A stretch of 64,000 nt of DNA from Stappia sp. BW2 (GTDB lineage Bacteria > Pseudomonadota > Alphaproteobacteria > Rhizobiales > Stappiaceae): contig NZ_VIRG01000070.1 in the NCBI RefSeq assembly GCF_008107695.1, positions 1,674,001 to 1,738,000 of the forward strand. The letters are read 5' to 3'. A model generated the notes under the pieces. That model made no database searches. It worked only from the letters and a program-made list of their open reading frames with translations, and was not told the DNA's origin. How positions within the stretch are numbered: the first letter of the stretch is position 1; each line of letters begins with the position of its first letter. The translations under genes were made by a program, and so were the position numbers. Shown one piece after another: positions 25,303-34,866 of the stretch.

Positions 25303-28301
25303 GCCAGCCATTCCGTACTGAAAAAGGCGGCCGGATCGACCGCGCCGAGCAGCTGACCTTCACCTTTGATGGCGAGGAGATGCAGGGTCACAAGGGCGAC
25401 ACCCTTGCCTCAGCGCTTCTTGCCAACGGAGTTCATCTGGTTGGCCGGTCGTTCAAGTATCACCGTCCGCGCGGGATTCTGACCGCTGGTTCGGAAGAGC
25501 CGAACGCTCTGGTCGGGGTCTACCGCAACGGCGACCAGACGCCCAACCTGCGCGCGACCCAGGTCGAACTCTATCGAGGCCTCGAAGCCGTTTCGCAGAA
25601 CCGGTTTCCGTCGCTTGGGTTTGATATCGGCGCCGTGAACGACCTGCTGTCGCCGCTGTTTCCGGCCGGCTTCTACTACAAGACCTTCATGTGGCCGCAC
25701 GCTTTCTGGGACAGGGTCTATGAGCCGATTATTCGTTCGGCTGCCGGGCTCGGCAAACCGCCCAAGAATCCGGATCACGACTTCTACGGCAACATCTATG
25801 CCCACTGCGACGTCCTCGTCGTTGGATCGGGTCCCACCGGCCTTGCCGCTGCACTGGCTGCCGCGGAAACCGGTGCCAAGGTCATGCTGGTTGACGAGCA
25901 GGCTGAATTCGGCGGCTCACTGCTGTCTGAAGCCGGTGCGAGCATCGACGGAAAGGACCCTGCGGAATTCGTGGCGGAAACCATCGCCAAACTTGCAGCG
26001 ATGGACAATGTCACACTGCTTCCGCGAACAACGGCTTTCGGCTACTTTGCGCATAACTACATTTCGCTTGCTGAGCGCGTTACCGAACACCTGCCGACCC
26101 CGGATCCCAAGCTGCCGCGCGAACGGCTATGGCAGGTTAGAGCCAAGGAAGTGGTGATCGCAGCCGGTGCCATCGAACGTCCGATGGTGTTTCCGGAAAA
26201 CGACCGGCCCGGCATTCTGCTTGCGGACGCTGGACGGACCTATCTCAACCGCTACGGCGTCAAGGTCGGACACAAGGTTCTTGTGGCAACGGCTTGCGAC
26301 AGCGCATGGCAGGCAGCATTCGACCTTGCCGATCATGGTGTAGACGTTGCCGCAATCGTCGATATGCGTGAAACACCGCCGGAAAGCCTGATGTCCATCG
26401 CTGAAGCCCGTGGCATTCGCGTAGAGGCCGGATGCGTTGTCACCGGCACGCTCGGTCGCAAACGGGTCAAGGGAGCCTTGCTCGGCCGCATGATGACCTC
26501 CGGCCAGGTTGCCTCCGGCGGCCAGATCGACTGCGATGCACTCCTGATGTCCGGCGGCTGGACACCGACTGTCAGCCTTTATTCCCAGTCTCGCGGCAAG
26601 GTCGTTTGGGATGCGGACAAGGGCGCCTATGTTCCAGGTCGCTCCGTTCAGAAAGAACGTTCCGCGGGTGGCGCCAAAGGTCTTTATGGCCTGCAGGCTA
26701 CTCTTGAAGACGGCTATGCGGCTGGTGAAGAAGCCGCAAAGACCGCAACCGGCAAGTCCGCCAAAGTCACCTATGTTTCCGCAAGCGGTGGAGAAGCCGG
26801 GTCCGGTGGAATCCTTGGTGCCCTGCCTCACGACCGCAACGCGTCACGGGTCAAGGCCTTCGTCGATTATCAGAACGACGTGACCGCCAAGGACGTCAAG
26901 CTGGCCGTGCGTGAAGGCATGCAGTCCATCGAGCATATCAAGCGCTACACCACAACCGGCATGGCCACAGACCAGGGCCGCCTATCGAACATGAACGCTC
27001 TGGAAATCGCTTCAGGCGCCTTGCAGAAGCCGATGACGGATGTTGGTCTCACAACGTTCCGTCAGCCCTATACGCCGACGACCTTCGGTCTTTTTGCCGG
27101 TATCTCCCGTGGTGACTTTTTCGACCCGGTTCGCAAGACGCCGTCTCATGACTGGGTGGTCGAGAACGGCGGTGTCTTTGAAGACGTCAGCCAATGGAAA
27201 CGCGCCTGGTATTTCCCGAAGTCCGGTGAAGACATGCATGCGGCCGTTGCGCGCGAATGCAAAACGGCTCGGGAAAGCGTCGGCCTATTCGATGCCTCCA
27301 CCCTCGGCAAGATCGAGATTGTCGGTCCGGATGCGGCTGAATTCCTGGAAAGGATGTACACCAACCCGTGGAAGAAATTGGCACCAGGGCGCTGCCGCTA
27401 TGGCCTGCTGCTCAATGATGCCGGTTTCATCACCGACGACGGTGTTATCGGCCGTCTCGCGGAAGACCGGTTCCACGTGACCACCACGACCGGCGGTGCG
27501 CCGAGCGTGTTCGCGACCATGGAAGACTACCTGCAAACCGAATGGCCGGATCTCGATGTCTGGATCACCTCGACCACGGAACAGTTTGCGGTCGCTGCGG
27601 TTCAGGGGCCGAAAGCGCGCGAAGTCATCGCGCCGTTTATCGAAGGTCTCGATCTCTCGGCGGATGCGTTCCCGCACATGAGCGTCAAGGAAGCCACCTT
27701 CTGCGGCGTTCCCTGTCGGCTGTTCCGGATTTCGTTCACCGGTGAACTCGGTTTCGAAATCAACGTGCCTCGACGTCACGGCAAGATGATGTGGGAAACG
27801 CTCGCCAAGGAAATCGAAAAACACAACGGCACCGTTTATGGCACGGAAACCATGCACGTGTTGCGCGCAGAGAAGGGCTACATCATCGTCGGTCAGGACA
27901 CGGACGGTACTGTAACCCCGCAGGATGCGGGCATGACCTGGGCCATCGGCAAGAAAAAGTTCGACTTCGTCGGCAAGCGTGGTCTTGCCCGTCCGGACCT
28001 TGTTGCTGACGGTCGCAAGCAGCTTGTCGGCCTTCTGACGAAGGATCCGAAAGTGAAGCTGGAAGAAGGCGCGCAGATCACGACTGCCGAACAGCCCGCG
28101 ACAGGGACGCCTGCAGAAGGTCACGTAACATCTTCCTACTACAGCCCGGCGCTTGACCGAACGATTGCTCTTGCGATCGTCAAAAACGGCCACGCATTGG
28201 AAGGCAAGACGCTCTATGTGCCGATGCCGACCGGCAGCATTCCGGTCGAGGTGACCGGCACGGTTTTCTATGACAAGGAAGGAGCACGGATCAATGTCTG
28301 A
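25299..28301 (+). CDS. soxA: Sarcosine oxidase alpha subunit
   Basis: 1000 aa, the usual length. Domain order: an N-terminal 2Fe-2S-ferredoxin-like segment (GHKGDTLASALLANGVHLVG) that lacks the full cysteine set, a pyridine nucleotide-disulfide oxidoreductase domain with VLVVGSGPTGLAAALAAAE (about 168-186), and a C-terminal GcvT/aminomethyltransferase-like domain (about 600-1000) that binds tetrahydrofolate. The THF domain captures the methyl group as 5,10-methylene-THF; without THF formaldehyde is released. It overlaps soxD (4 bp) and soxG (8 bp). Confidence 0.97.
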   Translation: MSQPFRTEKGGRIDRAEQLTFTFDGEEMQGHKGDTLASALLANGVHLVGRSFKYHRPRGILTAGSEEPNALVGVYRNGDQTPNLRATQVELYRGLEAVSQNRFPSLGFDIGAVNDLLSPLFPAGFYYKTFMWPHAFWDRVYEPIIRSAAGLGKPPKNPDHDFYGNIYAHCDVLVVGSGPTGLAAALAAAETGAKVMLVDEQAEFGGSLLSEAGASIDGKDPAEFVAETIAKLAAMDNVTLLPRTTAFGYFAHNYISLAERVTEHLPTPDPKLPRERLWQVRAKEVVIAAGAIERPMVFPENDRPGILLADAGRTYLNRYGVKVGHKVLVATACDSAWQAAFDLADHGVDVAAIVDMRETPPESLMSIAEARGIRVEAGCVVTGTLGRKRVKGALLGRMMTSGQVASGGQIDCDALLMSGGWTPTVSLYSQSRGKVVWDADKGAYVPGRSVQKERSAGGAKGLYGLQATLEDGYAAGEEAAKTATGKSAKVTYVSASGGEAGSGGILGALPHDRNASRVKAFVDYQNDVTAKDVKLAVREGMQSIEHIKRYTTTGMATDQGRLSNMNALEIASGALQKPMTDVGLTTFRQPYTPTTFGLFAGISRGDFFDPVRKTPSHDWVVENGGVFEDVSQWKRAWYFPKSGEDMHAAVARECKTARESVGLFDASTLGKIEIVGPDAAEFLERMYTNPWKKLAPGRCRYGLLLNDAGFITDDGVIGRLAEDRFHVTTTTGGAPSVFATMEDYLQTEWPDLDVWITSTTEQFAVAAVQGPKAREVIAPFIEGLDLSADAFPHMSVKEATFCGVPCRLFRISFTGELGFEINVPRRHGKMMWETLAKEIEKHNGTVYGTETMHVLRAEKGYIIVGQDTDGTVTPQDAGMTWAIGKKKFDFVGKRGLARPDLVADGRKQLVGLLTKDPKVKLEEGAQITTAEQPATGTPAEGHVTSSYYSPALDRTIALAIVKNGHALEGKTLYVPMPTGSIPVEVTGTVFYDKEGARINV

Positions 28302-28869
28302 ACTTCTGGCAAGCGACCTGATCACGCCGGATGCAGGTGAAACGCCGCTCCTCAGCCTGCCGTCGATCTCGATACTGAAAGCCGCCCCGTTGACGCGCCT
28401 TTCGCTGCGTTGCCGTGAAGCCGCTCAAAAGGACGCCGGTGCTGCATTTGGTGCCGAGCTACCGCTGTCGCCCCTGTCGAACTCGACAGCGGCAAAGCGG
28501 GCCGCACTTTGGATGGGTCCGGACGAGTGGACGTTGCTGGCTCCGGAAGACGACCTCCGGACTGTTTTTGACGGGATCGAGGAAAAGCTCTCTGCACAGC
28601 CACATGCCCTGGTCGATATTTCCGACAGGTCAGAAGCCGTCATCGTCAGCGGCGATAAAGCCGTCTGGTTGCTCAACACCGGGATCTTCATCGATTTCTC
28701 GCTGGAGCTCTTTCCCGTCGGCACGGTGACGCGGACACTGTTTCACAAGGCACCGGTCATGATCTGGCGCACCGGCCCGGACACCTTCGTGGTCGAAGCC
28801 TGGGTCTCCTTTATGGAGTATGTGGCCGGTCTGCTGGTGCAATCCGCGGGAGAGCTTGAAGCAGCCTGA
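28294..28869 (+). CDS. soxG: Sarcosine oxidase gamma subunit
   Basis: 191 aa from the ATG at 28294, which has GGAAGGAG upstream and overlaps the end of soxA by 8 bp. The GcvT-like fold of SoxG is recognisable: WMGPDEWTLLAP, DISDRSEAVIVSG and MIWRTGPDTFVVEAW. It has no catalytic cofactor and supports the interface with SoxA. Last gene of the operon; a terminator follows after 38 bp. Confidence 0.94.
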   Translation: MSELLASDLITPDAGETPLLSLPSISILKAAPLTRLSLRCREAAQKDAGAAFGAELPLSPLSNSTAAKRAALWMGPDEWTLLAPEDDLRTVFDGIEEKLSAQPHALVDISDRSEAVIVSGDKAVWLLNTGIFIDFSLELFPVGTVTRTLFHKAPVMIWRTGPDTFVVEAWVSFMEYVAGLLVQSAGELEAA

Positions 28870-28907
28870 CAGGACTTGGTGCAAACACCCGATCTTAACA
28901 AAGCTCT

Positions 28908-28947
28908 GCGAGCCTCGCGCAACTGATTGCTGCGCGAGGCTCGCTTT
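28908..28947 (+). terminator. Terminator-like hairpin after soxG, abutting the next start codon
   Basis: GCGAGCCTCGCGCA / TGCGCGAGGCTCGC, a perfect 14 bp stem with a 9 nt loop, followed by TTT and then directly by the ATG of the HD-GYP gene. The only ribosome-binding-like GAGG (28936-28939) lies in the 3' arm of the stem. Confidence 0.75.
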
Positions 28948-30309
28948 ATGTCCGAACAGGTTTCCAGAAAACTCAGGCTGGCCGAGCTGCTAGGTGCGCT
29001 CAGTCACGCACTGGACCTGACAGAAGGGCAGCCCCGAGGCCACTGCGTGCGCTGTTGCTGGATCGGCATTCATGTCGGTCGGCAAATCGGCCTCGACAAT
29101 ACCCAACTCAGCGACCTCTATTACACCCTGCTTCTGAAAGATCTCGGCTGCTCAAGCAATGCCGCCAGGATCTGCGAGCTGTATCTCACCGACGATCTGA
29201 CTTTCAAACACGACTTCAAGACGATCAGCGACAGTCTGCCTGCAGCTTTGCGTTTCGTTCTTTCCCATACCGGATTGAAACACGGGTTTGCAGAACGGGT
29301 ACGTGCCATCGTCAACATACTTCAAAATGGCGGTGACATTGCCAACGAGATGATCGAAACGCGCTGTACGCGCGGGGGCGACATTGCCCGGCAGATGCAT
29401 TTTTCCGAAACGGTCGTTTCCGGAATTTACAGCCTAGATGAGCATTGGGACGGCAAGGGCCGGCCCCACGGCATTGCGGGCTCAGACATTTCGCCATTTT
29501 CCCAGATTGCCTTGCTGGCGCAGGTGATTGATGTCTTTCAGATCAATGCCGGCAAACAGGCCGCCCTGCAGGAAATTAGGGAAAGGGCCGGCAGCTGGTT
29601 TGACCCGGCTCTCGTCGCAGCAGCAGAACGTGTTGCGAGTGATCCCGTGTTCTGGAACACACTGAAATCAGATAACCTCGACCAGATCGTCTATGGTCTC
29701 GAGCCGGCGCAAAACACCCGTTTTGTAGATGAAGAACAGCTCGACGACATTGCCCATGGCTTCGCGCTGGTAATCGATTCCAAAAGTCCCTACACCGCAG
29801 GTCACAGTGAGCGGGTCACGCTCTACACGGACATGATCGCCGAGGAGTTGGGATATGGAACACGCGACCGCCAACTGTTGAAGCGAGCCGCACTGCTGCA
29901 CGACATCGGAAAACTTGGTGTCAGCAATTCGGTTCTCGACAAACCCGGCAAGCTAGATGATCTGGAGTGGGAACAAATCCGGATGCATCCCGTTTATTCC
30001 GATGAGATCCTGTCGAGGATCGACACCTTCAAGGACCTTTCGCCTATTGCGCGGGGTCATCATGAAAAATTGGATGGCCGCGGGTATCCGGACGGGCTGA
30101 CAGCGAGCAGGATTTCCATGGAAACGCGGATCGTTACCACTGCAGATATCTTTGATGCCTTGACTGCATCGCGGCCGTATCGTGGTCCCATGCCAATGGC
30201 AAAGGCTCTTGGCATCATGGAAGGAGACACGGGCACAGCGCTGGATCCAAAATGCTTTGCGGCGCTGAAACGGGCAACGGAACGCATGGAGCACTCCAAC
30301 GCTGCCTAA
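28948..30309 (+). CDS. HD-GYP domain cyclic di-GMP phosphodiesterase
   Basis: 453 aa, ATG at 28948 directly after the sox terminator hairpin. The C-terminal half is a full HD-GYP domain: HDIGKLGV with H318/D319, HH at 371-372 followed by EKLDGRGYPDG. These are the metal ligands and the GYP motif for hydrolysis of c-di-GMP. The N-terminal half (about 15-230) looks like a second, degenerate HD fold (GHCVRCCWIGIHVG, LLLKDLGCSS, then DEHWDGKGRP), so the protein may be a tandem HD-GYP with one active site. No membrane segment. No operon partner is clear; an EEP gene follows after 72 bp. Confidence 0.9.
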   Translation: MSEQVSRKLRLAELLGALSHALDLTEGQPRGHCVRCCWIGIHVGRQIGLDNTQLSDLYYTLLLKDLGCSSNAARICELYLTDDLTFKHDFKTISDSLPAALRFVLSHTGLKHGFAERVRAIVNILQNGGDIANEMIETRCTRGGDIARQMHFSETVVSGIYSLDEHWDGKGRPHGIAGSDISPFSQIALLAQVIDVFQINAGKQAALQEIRERAGSWFDPALVAAAERVASDPVFWNTLKSDNLDQIVYGLEPAQNTRFVDEEQLDDIAHGFALVIDSKSPYTAGHSERVTLYTDMIAEELGYGTRDRQLLKRAALLHDIGKLGVSNSVLDKPGKLDDLEWEQIRMHPVYSDEILSRIDTFKDLSPIARGHHEKLDGRGYPDGLTASRISMETRIVTTADIFDALTASRPYRGPMPMAKALGIMEGDTGTALDPKCFAALKRATERMEHSNAA

Positions 30310-30381
30310 ATTGAACGCACGGAAGCCCAAAACAATCTGTTACTCTCCTTTCCTTTCCCGCAAGGTTCTCATTCTGCGCTC

Positions 30382-31098
30382 ATGCTGAAAATCGGTTCTT
30401 ACAACATTCAAAAATCAATAGGTGTCGATGCGCGCAGGCGGCCCGACCGGACACTCAAGGTGATTCAGGAACTGGACTGCGACATCCTGGCCCTGCAGGA
30501 AGCCGATAAACGGTTCGGACCGCGCGAAAGCACGCTCGACCGAGAGACTATTCTGCATGAGACCGACTATCGTCCCGTGCCCTTCGCGACCGGGGACAAA
30601 AGCCTCGGCTGGCATGGGAACGCCATTCTTGTGCGAAATTCCATCGACATTCTGGAACACCGCCGGCTGGATCTGCCGACGCTGGAACCACGTGGAGCCG
30701 TTGCTGTAGACCTGATGGTTGCCGGAGAAAAAATCCGTGTGGCGGCCATGCACCTCAGCCTGCTCAGCCACTTCCGCAAGAAGCAGATAACGTCTCTGAT
30801 GCACCAGTTGCATGAGCATCTCGCCTATCTGCCCACAGTACTCATCGGCGATCTGAACGAGTGGCGCGATTCGGCAGGCAGCATCAAACTGTTCGAAGAA
30901 CGCTATGAAGTGACAACCCCGGGACGAAGCTTTCCAAGCCCCCTTCCCGTCGGCAGCCTGGACCGGATCATCACCAGCCCGGAATTCATCGTCAGGCAGG
31001 CAGGCGTTCATAAATCCAAGACAGCGCGCGTTGCATCGGATCACCTGCCGGTCTGGGCCAACCTGACCCTTGAACCGGCCGGACATCTTCCCGGATAA
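30382..31098 (+). CDS. Endonuclease/exonuclease/phosphatase (EEP) family protein
   Basis: 238 aa. The EEP active-site residues are in place: YNIQ near the start, LALQEAD (metal-binding Glu), IGDLNEW, and SDHLPVW at the end. The family hydrolyses phosphodiesters in DNA, RNA or phospholipids; no signal peptide is seen, so it is probably cytosolic. Members this short in rhizobia are annotated only at family level. It ends 10 bp from the convergent pit gene. Confidence 0.88.
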   Translation: MLKIGSYNIQKSIGVDARRRPDRTLKVIQELDCDILALQEADKRFGPRESTLDRETILHETDYRPVPFATGDKSLGWHGNAILVRNSIDILEHRRLDLPTLEPRGAVAVDLMVAGEKIRVAAMHLSLLSHFRKKQITSLMHQLHEHLAYLPTVLIGDLNEWRDSAGSIKLFEERYEVTTPGRSFPSPLPVGSLDRIITSPEFIVRQAGVHKSKTARVASDHLPVWANLTLEPAGHLPG

Positions 31099-31108
31099 AA
31101 CACTGAAA

Positions 31109-32599
31109 TCAGGCGATCAGCTTGACCATGACGAAGTAGAGCCCCGCTGACAGCACGGCAGCTGCCGGAACGGTGATCACCCAGGCGGCGACGATGGTCA
31201 TGAAATGCGCGCGGCGCACAAGGTGGCGGCGGGCCTGCTCCTCGCGATTGCGGACAGGCCGCACCACTTTGCCGTCGCCCTGCATCTTGTTCACATAGTC
31301 CAGCCGCCGCTGCGAGCGCTCCGTATACCATTCCCGGAAAAACCCGACGCCAAAGACCGCACCCACAGCGATATGGGTGGAACTGACGGGCAACCCGAGA
31401 CCCGAGGCAACGATCACCGTGATGGCGGCGGACAGCGAGACGCAGTAGGCCCGCATGGGATTGAGCTTGGTGATCTGTTGGCCGACCATCTCGATCAAAC
31501 GAGGCCCGAAGAGCAGCAGGCCGAAAGATATACCGCAAGCGCCGACGGCCATCACCCACAGCGGAATGCTCACCTTCGAGGCCACATCACCGAGTGCCGC
31601 CGTATGCACGATGGCGGCCAACGGCCCGACGGCATTCGCAACGTCGTTGGCCCCATGGGCAAAAGACAGCAATGCCGCCGAGCACACAAGCGGCACGGAA
31701 AACAGGATGCGGAGCGACTGGTTGCGGTTTTCCAACCCTTCCGACTGACGCCGGATAAGCGGGCGAACAATCGCCCACACGGCAAGCCCGACGACAACCC
31801 CGAGCATCAGTGACATCGGCATGTCGATTTTCACGATTTTCTTCAGGCCCTTGAGCGCCAGATAACTGGCAAAGGTTCCGGACATCACCCCGATCAGGAC
31901 CGGAACCCATTTGCGGGCCGCGGCGATCTTGTCGTCCTGATAGATGATGAAGGTCTTGATGAAGGCCAGGAACGCGGCGGCGATCAGACCGCCAAGGAAC
32001 GGCGAAATGACCCAGCTTGCTGCGATGCCGCCCATTGTTGCCCAATTGACCGCGCTGAAACCTGCCGCTGCAATGCCGGCGCCCATAACGCCGCCAACAA
32101 TCGAATGCGTGGTCGATACGGGGGCGCCGATCCAGGTGGCCAGATTGATCCAGAGCGCGGAGGACACCAGCGCCGCCATCATCGCTGCCATGAAGACGTT
32201 GGCATCGGCAACCGAAGCGGGATCGATGATGCCCTTCGAGATTGTGCTGACGACATCCCCGCCGGCGATAAGGGCACCGGCACTTTCAAAGACGGCTGCG
32301 ATGATCAACGCTGTCAGCAGCGTCATGGCCCGTGAACCAACGGCGGGGCCAACATTGTTGGCAACATCGTTCGCGCCGATGTTGAGCGCCATGTAGGCGC
32401 CAATGGCGGCAGCGGCCACGATGATAACCGTTCCCGGCGCTCCCGACATGGAAGCCCCGGCGCCTAGGGCACACAAGACGATAAAGACCAGAGAAATACC
32501 GGGCGCAATCAACCCACGGCCAAGAGACCCAGCGGCCTCTTCCATGTAGCTCAGTTTGTCGAGATCTTTGTCGAGGGTTGGCTTTTTCAAATTTGGCAT
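31109..32599 (-). CDS. pit: Inorganic phosphate transporter, PiT family (copy 1)
   Basis: 496 aa from the ATG at 32599, which has AGGA at 7 bp. About eleven to twelve membrane segments. The PiT signature GANDVANNVGPAVGSRAMT and its second copy GANDVANAVGPLAA are both present, as is the STTHSIVGGVMGAG block. It imports phosphate (as metal-phosphate) driven by H+ or Na+. It has a PitA-like N-terminal extension and a cytoplasmic loop. It follows a NUDIX gene on the same strand and is clearly paralogous to the gene at 33327-34835. Confidence 0.94.
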   Translation of the reverse strand: MPNLKKPTLDKDLDKLSYMEEAAGSLGRGLIAPGISLVFIVLCALGAGASMSGAPGTVIIVAAAAIGAYMALNIGANDVANNVGPAVGSRAMTLLTALIIAAVFESAGALIAGGDVVSTISKGIIDPASVADANVFMAAMMAALVSSALWINLATWIGAPVSTTHSIVGGVMGAGIAAAGFSAVNWATMGGIAASWVISPFLGGLIAAAFLAFIKTFIIYQDDKIAAARKWVPVLIGVMSGTFASYLALKGLKKIVKIDMPMSLMLGVVVGLAVWAIVRPLIRRQSEGLENRNQSLRILFSVPLVCSAALLSFAHGANDVANAVGPLAAIVHTAALGDVASKVSIPLWVMAVGACGISFGLLLFGPRLIEMVGQQITKLNPMRAYCVSLSAAITVIVASGLGLPVSSTHIAVGAVFGVGFFREWYTERSQRRLDYVNKMQGDGKVVRPVRNREEQARRHLVRRAHFMTIVAAWVITVPAAAVLSAGLYFVMVKLIA

Positions 32600-32719
32600 G
32601 GGCGTTCCTGTCGGGAAGTCCTTTGAAGGCAAGTGTTGCAAGCCAAGCGTCTTCTGGCGCTTGCCTTAAACAATCGTCCGAAAAGGTCAACCAAAACGGC
32701 CCTTATTCGCCAATATTTC

Positions 32720-33205
32720 TTAGTTGGGTAAATTTTCCAGCTTTCGAAGCACTTTCGCCAGCCCCGGATCGCTGGCAAGTCGGACAGCTTCCTGTATCGG
32801 AAGCCAACGGACGTCCCGCGCCTCCTTATCCGGAAAACTGCTCGTCGTGCTCTCGACATCCACCAGAAAAACAAGCACTTCCGTTTTCAAACGCAAACCA
32901 CCCTCGCCGCCCTTGTGGGACTGGAAGCTGGCAAAAGGTTTCTTCTGCGCGGTTCCGATTACGCCTGCTTCCTCGAAAGCTTCCACAGCTGCGGTGTGGT
33001 GCGCATTATGAGAGAGGATTGGCCAACCCTTGGGAAGAATCCAGCGATTCGTCGACTTGGTCGTCACAAGCAGCACTTCTCGCTGCCCGTCGCGCAAACG
33101 ATGACACAGCGCCGCGATCTGCAATCTTGACGGTCTCCTGAACATCAGAAGAAGGTTCTGGAACCAGTAAGTCCGCTCATCGATTGCTGAATAAAGCTGC
33201 GCCAT
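32720..33205 (-). CDS. NUDIX hydrolase, diphosphoinositol-polyphosphate-phosphohydrolase-like (copy 1)
   Basis: 161 aa. The fold is recognisable from LQIAALCHRLRDGQREVLLV, NRWILPKGWP and the helix AAVEAFEEAGV. In the NUDIX box the Arg of REUxEE is replaced by Val and the first Glu is not evident, but the EE pair that binds metal is kept. The PKGWP start of the box resembles human DIPP/Aps1-type enzymes that cut diphosphoinositol polyphosphates, diadenosine polyphosphates or polyphosphate; the substrate here is unknown. It lies 120 bp upstream of pit copy 1 and repeats the arrangement of the pair next to it. Confidence 0.88.
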   Translation of the reverse strand: MAQLYSAIDERTYWFQNLLLMFRRPSRLQIAALCHRLRDGQREVLLVTTKSTNRWILPKGWPILSHNAHHTAAVEAFEEAGVIGTAQKKPFASFQSHKGGEGGLRLKTEVLVFLVDVESTTSSFPDKEARDVRWLPIQEAVRLASDPGLAKVLRKLENLPN

Positions 33206-33326
33206 AGTGCCCTTTCCCGATAGTTGACAGCATCAACAGGATACGGCGCAAAGAGGCACCTGTCCAGAAAATGCGCACTGTGTGCCGTTATTTATCCTGG
33301 CAACTTGTTTGGCCGGGGTCGGCATC

Positions 33327-34835
33327 TCAAGACAAGACCAGCTTGAGCACCGTAAAAAGAACCGCAGCCAGGAGGGCCGATGCCGGAACAGTAACCACCC
33401 AGGCAGCGACTATGGTAATCAGGCTTGACCGGCGGACAAGAAGACGTCTGCGGCGCTCTTCCCTGTTTTTCATCATCTTGCGCGGTTTCATGACGCCGCC
33501 CTCGGCAACATACTTGTTGCGATACCATTCCCGGTAAAAGCCGACACCGAACAAGGCACCAATCGCAATATGGGTGGACGACACCGGCAGCCCTACGCCA
33601 GACGCTGTCAGCACCGTGGCGGCAGTTGCCAATGTGATGCAGAAGGCCCGTACCGGGCTAAGTTTGGTGATCTTCTTGCCAACAACGGTCACAAGACGCC
33701 TGCCGAACAGCAGCAGGCCAGCGGAAATGCCGCATGCCCCGACTGCACTCACCCAGATCGGCACCTCGGGGTTCAGAGCTCCAAGATACCAGAACACGAG
33801 GTCCGGAAAATCATTGGATTGGCTCAGCACAATGGCCGCCAGCGGTCCGATGGCATTTGCAACATCATTGGCGCCGTGCGCAAAGGACAGCAAACCGGCT
33901 GCGATCATGAGCGGAACCGCGAACAGGTTGCGAAAGGCGCGTCCACTGTTCTCGAGCGTCAGCGTTTGGGCAACGATCACTCGGCAATAGATTCGCCAGA
34001 CAATGAAGCCGACGGAAAGCGACAGGACGACGGCAAGCCATTCGGGAACAGACACCAGCCGAGCGGAGATCTTCAGCAGAACATAACCGGTAAATGTTGC
34101 GCCCATCAGACCCAGAAGTATCGGCAACCAGTATCGGGCCGCTTGCAAACGGTCGGGCGTATAGATGACCCTTGAGTTGATAAAGGCCATGATCCCGGCC
34201 CCGACGAGACCACCCAGCACCGGCGAGAGAACCCAGGAAACCGCAATTGTCGAAATGGTCGTCCAGTTGATGGCCGCAAAACCGCTTGCCGCAATACCAG
34301 CACCGACAACACCACCGACAATCGAATGCGTTGTTGAAACAGGCGCGCCGACCACGGTTGCAAAGTTGATCCACAAAGCAGAGGCCGCCATTGCGGTCAG
34401 CATTGCCAGCGTGAATTCCGAACTGTTGCGGACATCGCCAGGGCTCAGGATGTCGCCGGAAACAGTCAACACAACATCCGTCCCGGCCAGAAGGGCTCCC
34501 GCACTTTCGCAAACAGCAGCAATCAGCAGGGCACCGGTGAGGCTGACAACGCGCGCGCCGACGGCCGGACCGACATTGTTGGCAACATCGTTTGCGCCGA
34601 TGTTCAGCGCCATGTAGCCACCGATGGCGCTGGCGGCAACAAGGATGACAATGTGGGAAAAACCGCTGGCTGACACCTGAAACGCAGCCACGCAGGAACA
34701 GATCACCAGAAAGACCAACGCAAGCCCTGGTCCGACGAGGCGCCGGCCCATGGCCTCTCCCGCCTCACTGACAAAGCTGATCTTGTCGAGATCCTTGTCC
34801 AGTGCCTTCTTGTTCAAATCCTTGCTGGTGAGCAC
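33327..34835 (-). CDS. pit: Inorganic phosphate transporter, PiT family (copy 2)
   Basis: 502 aa from a GTG at 34835. It has the same two PiT signatures as copy 1 (GANDVANNVGPAVGARVVS and GANDVANAIGPLAA) and the same N-terminal stretch (DKDLDKISF versus DKDLDKLSY), so the two are products of a duplication, now divergent in much of the remaining sequence. Function as for copy 1: low-affinity phosphate uptake at the inner membrane. It lies 31 bp downstream of NUDIX copy 2, so the pair is probably co-transcribed. Confidence 0.93.
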   Translation of the reverse strand: MLTSKDLNKKALDKDLDKISFVSEAGEAMGRRLVGPGLALVFLVICSCVAAFQVSASGFSHIVILVAASAIGGYMALNIGANDVANNVGPAVGARVVSLTGALLIAAVCESAGALLAGTDVVLTVSGDILSPGDVRNSSEFTLAMLTAMAASALWINFATVVGAPVSTTHSIVGGVVGAGIAASGFAAINWTTISTIAVSWVLSPVLGGLVGAGIMAFINSRVIYTPDRLQAARYWLPILLGLMGATFTGYVLLKISARLVSVPEWLAVVLSLSVGFIVWRIYCRVIVAQTLTLENSGRAFRNLFAVPLMIAAGLLSFAHGANDVANAIGPLAAIVLSQSNDFPDLVFWYLGALNPEVPIWVSAVGACGISAGLLLFGRRLVTVVGKKITKLSPVRAFCITLATAATVLTASGVGLPVSSTHIAIGALFGVGFYREWYRNKYVAEGGVMKPRKMMKNREERRRRLLVRRSSLITIVAAWVVTVPASALLAAVLFTVLKLVLS

Positions 34836-34866
34836 TCAAACACGCCTTGCTATCCCCAGGAAACGT

